Assembly (NCBI RefSeq): GCF_900109145.1
Contig: NZ_FNYY01000001.1
Span: 186,001-250,000, forward strand
Direction of reading: 5' to 3'
DNA length: 64,000 bases
Source: Marinovum algicola
GTDB taxonomy: Bacteria; Pseudomonadota; Alphaproteobacteria; Rhodobacterales; Rhodobacteraceae
Shown here: positions 59,598 through 64,000 of the stretch, in pieces
Layout: each line of letters starts with the position of its first letter
Numbering within the stretch: position 1 is the first letter of the stretch
Made by a program: the position numbers and the translations under genes
The notes under the pieces: model-generated
Seen by the model: only the letters and a program-made list of their open reading frames with translations
What the model was told of the DNA's origin: nothing
Databases searched by the model: none

Positions 59598-59633
59598 GTT
59601 TAGTGTTAAACTATCTCGGCCCGGAGTATTATA
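59598..59633 (-). promoter_or_regulatory. maeB promoter region: TATAAT and GTTTA/TAAAC inverted repeat
   Basis: TATAAT (minus strand) at 59628-59633 lies about 54 bases before the maeB ATG; no clear -35 is visible. GTTTA-GTGT-TAAAC at 59598-59611 is a perfect inverted repeat just downstream of the expected start of transcription, where a repressor would block. Confidence 0.45.
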
Positions 59634-59642
59634 CCCGGCGCG

Positions 59643-59690
59643 GCGATAACAGCTATTTGCTAATCCTGTAAATCAGCTTAGCGATAACAG
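59643..59690 (+). repeat. Direct repeat GCGATAACAG x2 upstream of cdd
   Basis: GCGATAACAG at 59643-59652 (last bases within the AT-rich tract) and at 59681-59690, 38 bases apart, between the divergent maeB and cdd. A possible pair of operator sites for the nucleoside salvage operon. Confidence 0.35.
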
Positions 59691-59805
59691 TGCGGTTCTG
59701 TCGTGTCTTTCGTCGCTTTTCCCGGCAGGGCCGGGCCACGTCATGCTTGCATCGCGTGGCGCGCGGCCCGATCATGACGGCCAGTTTGAACGATGGGGGT
59801 TTTTG

Positions 59806-60207
59806 ATGGAACTGGCCGAAACCGCGCGTGCCGTGCGCGACAATGCCTATGCGCCGTATTCCGGTTTCAAGGTGGGCGCCGCCCTGCGCGCCGGCGATGG
59901 CACGGTCTATGCCGGCTGCAACGTCGAGAACGTGGCCTATCCCGAGGGCACCTGTGCCGAGGCCGGCGCCATCGCCGCCATGGTGGCCGGCGGGCAGACC
60001 CGGTTCGACGCAGCTTATGTGGTGGCCGACAGCCCGACGCCGGTGACCCCCTGTGGCGGCTGCCGGCAGAAGCTGGCGGAATTCGCCAGCGGCCCCGATG
60101 TGGTGGTGACCATGGCGACGCTGGGCGGTGAGGAAATGGCCCTGACCATCGCCGAGCTGCTGCCGGGCGCCTTTGCCACCGCCCATATGGACACCGCCGC
60201 GACATGA
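59806..60207 (+). CDS. cdd: Cytidine deaminase
   Basis: This 133-residue enzyme deaminates cytidine and deoxycytidine to uridines. The zinc site is intact: CNVENVAYPEGTCAEAGAI (Cys-Ala-Glu) and PCGGCRQKLAEF (PCxxC). The short form is a tetramer in other bacteria. GGGGG precedes the ATG at 59806. It opens a salvage operon; its stop overlaps deoA by four bases. Confidence 0.97.
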   Translation: MELAETARAVRDNAYAPYSGFKVGAALRAGDGTVYAGCNVENVAYPEGTCAEAGAIAAMVAGGQTRFDAAYVVADSPTPVTPCGGCRQKLAEFASGPDVVVTMATLGGEEMALTIAELLPGAFATAHMDTAAT

Positions 60208-61508
60208 GCGATGCGCGGGCGATTCTTGCCGCCTTGCGCCGGGGCGATCCCCCGACCGAGGCCGATCTGACGTGGTTCGTCCAGGGGCTGGCCGATGGCG
60301 GCGTGACCGATGCCCAGGCCGGGGCCTTTGCCATGGCGGTCTGCCTGCACGGGCTGCCCGAGGCCGGCCGCGTGGCGCTGACCCGCGCGATGCGCGACAG
60401 CGGCGATATCCTGCGCTGGGATCTGCCGGGGCCGGTGCTCGACAAACATTCCACCGGCGGGGTGGGCGATTGTGTCAGCCTGGTGCTGGCGCCGGCGTTG
60501 GCGGCCTGTGGCGCCTTTGTGCCGATGATTTCGGGCCGTGGCCTCGGCCATACCGGCGGCACGCTCGACAAGATGGAAAGCATTCCCGGGCTCGCCACGA
60601 CGCTCGACGAGGCGCGATTTTCCGAGGTGGTGCGCCATGCAGGCTGCGCCATCGTTTCCGCCAGCGCCGAGATCGCGCCGGCCGACAAGCGGCTTTATGC
60701 GGTGCGCGACGTCACCGCTACGGTCGATAGCCTCGACCTGATCACTGCCTCGATCCTGTCCAAGAAGCTGGCAGCGGGGCTCGAGGGGCTGGTGCTCGAC
60801 GTCAAGCTCGGCTCGGGCGCCTTCATGAAACGGCACGCCGATGCGCAGGCACTGGCACAGGCGCTGGTCTCGACCGCCAATGCCGCCGGCTGCCCGACCC
60901 AGGCCTTGATCACCGACATGTCGCAGCCGTTGGCCCCCGCGCTGGGCAATGCGCTCGAGGTCGATGTCTCGATGCGGGTGCTGACCGGCGCCGCCGAGGG
61001 GCGGCTGCACGCGATCACCTGCGGCCTCGGCGGGGCGCTGCTGGCCTCGGGCGGGCTGGCGCGCGACGCCATGGCGGGCGAGGCAGCGATTGCCGAGGCG
61101 ATCCGCTCCGGCAAGGCCGCCGAACATTTCGGCCGCATGGTGCAGGCGATGGGCGGCCCGGTGCATTTTGTCGAGGACTGGCAGCGCTTTCTGCCCGAGG
61201 CGCCGGTGATCCGCGAGATCCCGGCGCCGGAAGCGGGCGTCGTGGCGTCGATGGATGGCGAGGCGCTGGGCCTCGCGGTGGTACATCTGGGCGGCGGCCG
61301 TCTGGTCGAAAGCGACCTGGTCGACCCGGCGGTCGGCCTGTCGGACGTGGTGTCGCTGGGCGAGCAAGTGGCACAGGGCCAGCCGCTGGCGCGGGTCCAT
61401 GCCGCGCGCGAAAGTCAGGCGGATGCGGCGGTGCAGGCCGTGCGGGCGGCGATCCGCATCGGCGATGCCGCGCCGGAACCGCCGCTGATACACGAAAGGA
61501 TCAGCTGA
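60204..61508 (+). CDS. deoA: Thymidine phosphorylase
   Basis: This 434-residue enzyme splits thymidine with phosphate into thymine and deoxyribose-1-phosphate. It shows [23 protein letters not shown], the phosphate loop [35 protein letters not shown] and [12 protein letters not shown], all typical of the thymidine/pyrimidine-nucleoside phosphorylase family. Start and stop both overlap neighbouring genes (ATGA, TGATG), so the operon is coupled. Confidence 0.97.
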   Translation: MSDARAILAALRRGDPPTEADLTWFVQGLADGGVTDAQAGAFAMAVCLHGLPEAGRVALTRAMRDSGDILRWDLPGPVLDKHSTGGVGDCVSLVLAPALAACGAFVPMISGRGLGHTGGTLDKMESIPGLATTLDEARFSEVVRHAGCAIVSASAEIAPADKRLYAVRDVTATVDSLDLITASILSKKLAAGLEGLVLDVKLGSGAFMKRHADAQALAQALVSTANAAGCPTQALITDMSQPLAPALGNALEVDVSMRVLTGAAEGRLHAITCGLGGALLASGGLARDAMAGEAAIAEAIRSGKAAEHFGRMVQAMGGPVHFVEDWQRFLPEAPVIREIPAPEAGVVASMDGEALGLAVVHLGGGRLVESDLVDPAVGLSDVVSLGEQVAQGQPLARVHAARESQADAAVQAVRAAIRIGDAAPEPPLIHERIS

Positions 61509-62716
61509 TGGCGCGTGCCTTCCTTGTGGTGATGGATTCCCTGGGCATCGGCGGGGCGCCGGATGCCGCGGCCTATTTCAATGGTGACATCCCCGACACC
61601 GGCGCCAACACCTTGGCCCATATCGCCCAGGCCTGCGCAGCGGGCGAGGCGGAAGAAGGACGCTCCGGCCCGCTGCACCTGCCGCATCTCGATGGGCTGG
61701 GGCTGGGCGCGGCCTGCCGGCTGGCCTCGGGCGATGTGGTGCCGGGGCTCGAGGCTACGCCAAAGGGCCTCTGGGGCGCAGCGTCAGAGCATTCGCGCGG
61801 CAAGGACACGCCGTCGGGGCATTGGGAGCTGGCCGGGCTTCCCGTGCCCTGGGACTGGACGGTCTTTCCCAAGACTGTTCCGGCCTTTCCCAAGGATATC
61901 AGCCAATTGGCTGCCGAACTTGCGGGAACAGACGGGATTTTGGGCAATTGCCATGCCTCGGGCACGGAAATCCTCAAGCAGCTTGGCGAAGAGCACCTGC
62001 GCACCGGCTGGCCGATCTGTTACACCTCGGCCGACAGCGTTTTTCAGATTGCCGCGCATGAAGAGCATTTCGGCCTCGCGCGCCTGCTCAGGCTCTGCGA
62101 GGAGCTTGCGCCGCATCTGCATGCGATGCGCGTCGGGCGGGTGATTGCGCGGCCTTTCGTCGGCACGCCCGGCGCGTTCGCGCGCACCGGCAACCGCCGC
62201 GACTATGCGCTGACGCCGCCAGGCAAGGTGCTGACAAACTGGGTGCAGGACGCGGGCCGTGCGGTGCATGCGATTGGAAAGATTGGCGATATCTTCTCGA
62301 TGCAGGGGATTGACGCGGTGTCCAAGGGCACAGATGCCGCGCTGATGCAGGCGCTGGCGCATCAGGTCGATCACGCCCCCGACGGCGGGTTGGTCTTTGC
62401 CAATTTTGTCGAGTTCGACAGCCTCTGGGGGCACCGCCGAGACGTGTCGGGATATGCCCGTGCTCTGGAGTGGTTCGACGCCGAACTTGGGCCGATCCTG
62501 GCGCGGCTGCGGCCGGACGACCTGATGATCCTCACCGCCGATCACGGCAACGATCCGACCTGGACTGGCACTGATCACACCCGCGAACGGGTGCCGGTTC
62601 TGGGCGCCGGCCGGGACGCCCAAGGCATCGGAATCGTCGATTTCACCGCCGTGGCGGCTGCCATATCCGAACGCCTTGACGTCGAATACCCCCCTGACCT
62701 GCGGAGCTTTCTGTGA
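61508..62716 (+). CDS. deoB: Phosphopentomutase
   Basis: This 402-residue enzyme converts (deoxy)ribose-1-phosphate to the 5-phosphate. It has [19 protein letters not shown], the loop [11 protein letters not shown] (metal and Thr), [13 protein letters not shown] and the metal site [26 protein letters not shown]. It takes deoxyribose-1-phosphate from DeoA. The start overlaps the deoA stop by one base and its stop overlaps the add start. Confidence 0.97.
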   Translation: MARAFLVVMDSLGIGGAPDAAAYFNGDIPDTGANTLAHIAQACAAGEAEEGRSGPLHLPHLDGLGLGAACRLASGDVVPGLEATPKGLWGAASEHSRGKDTPSGHWELAGLPVPWDWTVFPKTVPAFPKDISQLAAELAGTDGILGNCHASGTEILKQLGEEHLRTGWPICYTSADSVFQIAAHEEHFGLARLLRLCEELAPHLHAMRVGRVIARPFVGTPGAFARTGNRRDYALTPPGKVLTNWVQDAGRAVHAIGKIGDIFSMQGIDAVSKGTDAALMQALAHQVDHAPDGGLVFANFVEFDSLWGHRRDVSGYARALEWFDAELGPILARLRPDDLMILTADHGNDPTWTGTDHTRERVPVLGAGRDAQGIGIVDFTAVAAAISERLDVEYPPDLRSFL

Positions 62717-63699
62717 CTTTTCGAACATTTCCCAAGGCGGAGCTGCATCTCCACATCGAAGGCGCGGCGCCGCCGAAACTGATTGCCGGGCTGGCCCGGG
62801 AAAAGTCTGTGGATATCGCCGGTGTCTTCGACGAGCGGGGCAATTACGCCTATCGCGATTTTCTGCAATTTCTCAAGGTCTACGAGGCCGCAACTCAGGT
62901 GCTTCAGACGCCCGAGGACTACCGCCGCCTGACATTGGCGGTGCTTGAGGAAAGCGCCGCGCATGGGGTTGTCTATTCCGAAGCCTTTCTGAGCCCGGAT
63001 TTCTGCGGCGGCGGCGATCTGGCGGCCTGGCGCGAATATCTGCATGCGATCCGCGAGGCCGCCGATCAGGCCGAGCGCGAAATGGGCATCACCCTGCGCG
63101 GTGTGGTGACCTGCGTGCGGCACTTCGGGCCGGAGCAGGCCAAGAAGACGGCGCTCTGCGCTGCCGAAACCGCAGATGACTGGCTCTGCGGCTTTGGCAT
63201 GGGCGGCGACGAGAACGCCGGCGAACAGGGCGATTTCGCCTATTCCTTCGACATGGCGCGCGAGGCCGGTCTGCGGCTGACCACCCATGCCGGCGAATGG
63301 CGCGGCCCCGAGGAAGTGCGGGCGGCGGTTCGCGATCTCCGGGTCGAGCGCGTCGGGCACGGGGTGCGGGTGATCGAGGATCTGGCGCTGGTTGACGAAC
63401 TGATTGAAAAGGATGTGGTGCTCGAGGTTTGCCCCGGGTCCAATGTCATGCTGGGGGTCTACCCCAAGCTTGCCGCGCATCCGATCGAAAAACTGCGCGA
63501 GCGGGGCATCAAGGTCACGGTTTCGACCGATGATCCGCCGTTTTTTCACACCGACATGACCAAGGAATACGAAGGGCTTGCACGCGTCTTCGAATGGAAC
63601 GAAGACGACTTCAAGGCCCTCAACCAGACCGCCCTCGCGGCGGCCTTCTGTGATGACGCGACCCGCGACCGGATCGCGAAGAAACTGGAAACCGCATGA
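62713..63699 (+). CDS. add: Adenosine deaminase
   Basis: This 328-residue zinc enzyme converts adenosine to inosine. Motifs are [18 protein letters not shown] (metal HxH), [38 protein letters not shown] and [13 protein letters not shown], where the catalytic Asp pair lies. The start is GTG overlapping the deoB stop (GTGA). Its stop overlaps the upp start. Confidence 0.96.
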   Translation: MTFRTFPKAELHLHIEGAAPPKLIAGLAREKSVDIAGVFDERGNYAYRDFLQFLKVYEAATQVLQTPEDYRRLTLAVLEESAAHGVVYSEAFLSPDFCGGGDLAAWREYLHAIREAADQAEREMGITLRGVVTCVRHFGPEQAKKTALCAAETADDWLCGFGMGGDENAGEQGDFAYSFDMAREAGLRLTTHAGEWRGPEEVRAAVRDLRVERVGHGVRVIEDLALVDELIEKDVVLEVCPGSNVMLGVYPKLAAHPIEKLRERGIKVTVSTDDPPFFHTDMTKEYEGLARVFEWNEDDFKALNQTALAAAFCDDATRDRIAKKLETA

Positions 63700-64000
63700 C
63701 CGAACATCTGACCGTCGTCGAACACCCCCTGGTGCAGCACAAGCTCAGCCTGATGCGCGACAAGGCGACCTCGACCGCCGAATTCCGTCGCCTGCTGCGC
63801 GAAATCAGCCAGTTGCTGGCTTATGAGATCACCCGCGAGCTGCCGATGACGACGCAGCAGGTGGAAACTCCGATGGAGATGATGGATGCGCCGGTGCTCG
63901 ACGGCAAGAAGCTGGCGCTGATCTCGATCCTGCGGGCCGGCAACGGACTGCTGGACGGGGTGCTCGAACTGGTGCCATCGGCGCGGGTCGGATTTGTCGG
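63696..64000 (+). CDS. upp: Uracil phosphoribosyltransferase, N-terminal part (cut by window end)
   Basis: About 101 residues are visible: [88 protein letters not shown]. This is the Upp start, with the ILRAGNG loop that binds substrate. It makes UMP from uracil and PRPP. The ATG overlaps the add stop. The PRPP-binding Asp-Asp motif lies beyond the window. Confidence 0.95.
   Translation, partial: MTEHLTVVEHPLVQHKLSLMRDKATSTAEFRRLLREISQLLAYEITRELPMTTQQVETPMEMMDAPVLDGKKLALISILRAGNGLLDGVLELVPSARVGFV

Overview
The window is a high-GC, gene-dense chromosomal segment of an alphaproteobacterium, most likely of the order Rhodobacterales (Rhodobacteraceae/Roseobacteraceae). The evidence is the propionyl-CoA carboxylase/methylmalonyl-CoA mutase cluster next to an ScfR-type regulator (the PccR arrangement known from Rhodobacter sphaeroides), the fused malic enzyme-phosphotransacetylase, the CIRCE-controlled groESL operon, and two intergenic hairpin repeat families. 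I see no rRNA, tRNA, insertion sequence, prophage or CRISPR array. About 75 genes are called, including nine small ones of under 70 codons that are easy to miss.

Layout. 1-1.3 kb: end of an aldo/keto reductase and an exported thermonuclease-like protein. 1.4-14.0 kb: propionate assimilation, with methylmalonyl-CoA mutase, pccA, several small conserved or unknown genes, pccB, a divergent Bcr/CflA-type efflux transporter and pccR. 14-20.9 kb: nhaA, a phosphatase-fold nuclease, a nitrilase-family hydrolase, then infA, maf, RNase E/G and yacG, and an inositol-monophosphatase-family gene. 20.9-24 kb: the zinc locus znuA / zur-znuC-znuB. 24-24.9 kb: a PhyH-family gene with an altered metal-binding motif. 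25.2-27.3 kb: groES-groEL. 27.4-33.1 kb: an iron island (imelysin, bfd, bacterioferritin, di-haem oxidoreductase, second imelysin, DUF1513). 33.3-53.8 kb: housekeeping and mixed genes (DUF1178, Nudix, Kdo transferase, acyl-CoA ligase, DMT permease, sulfotransferase-like, LysE, mtnP, SulP, tyrS, anmK, flavin reductase, EcsC, LysR, hydrolase, glyA, nadK). 53.9-59.6 kb: a Crp-type regulator, prpE (propionyl-CoA synthetase) and maeB. 59.8-64 kb: the nucleoside salvage operon cdd-deoA-deoB-add-upp, cut by the window end.

How the genes work together. PrpE activates propionate, PccA/PccB carboxylate propionyl-CoA and the mutase forms succinyl-CoA, which malic enzyme can link to pyruvate. Perfect TTTGCAAA palindromes, the core of the PccR-type operator, occur upstream of pccB (three, spaced exactly 32 bp), upstream of pccR, and upstream of prpE some 44 kb away. 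The segment therefore looks like one propionyl-CoA-responsive regulon in two places. The other notable points are a PhyH protein whose HxD iron motif reads HQG, a perfect TGTGA-N6-TCACA site in front of a regulator with a Crp-like RETVxR recognition helix, a bacterioferritin/Bfd pair embedded in an imelysin iron-uptake island, and two intergenic repeat families placed exactly at stop codons or ribosome binding sites.
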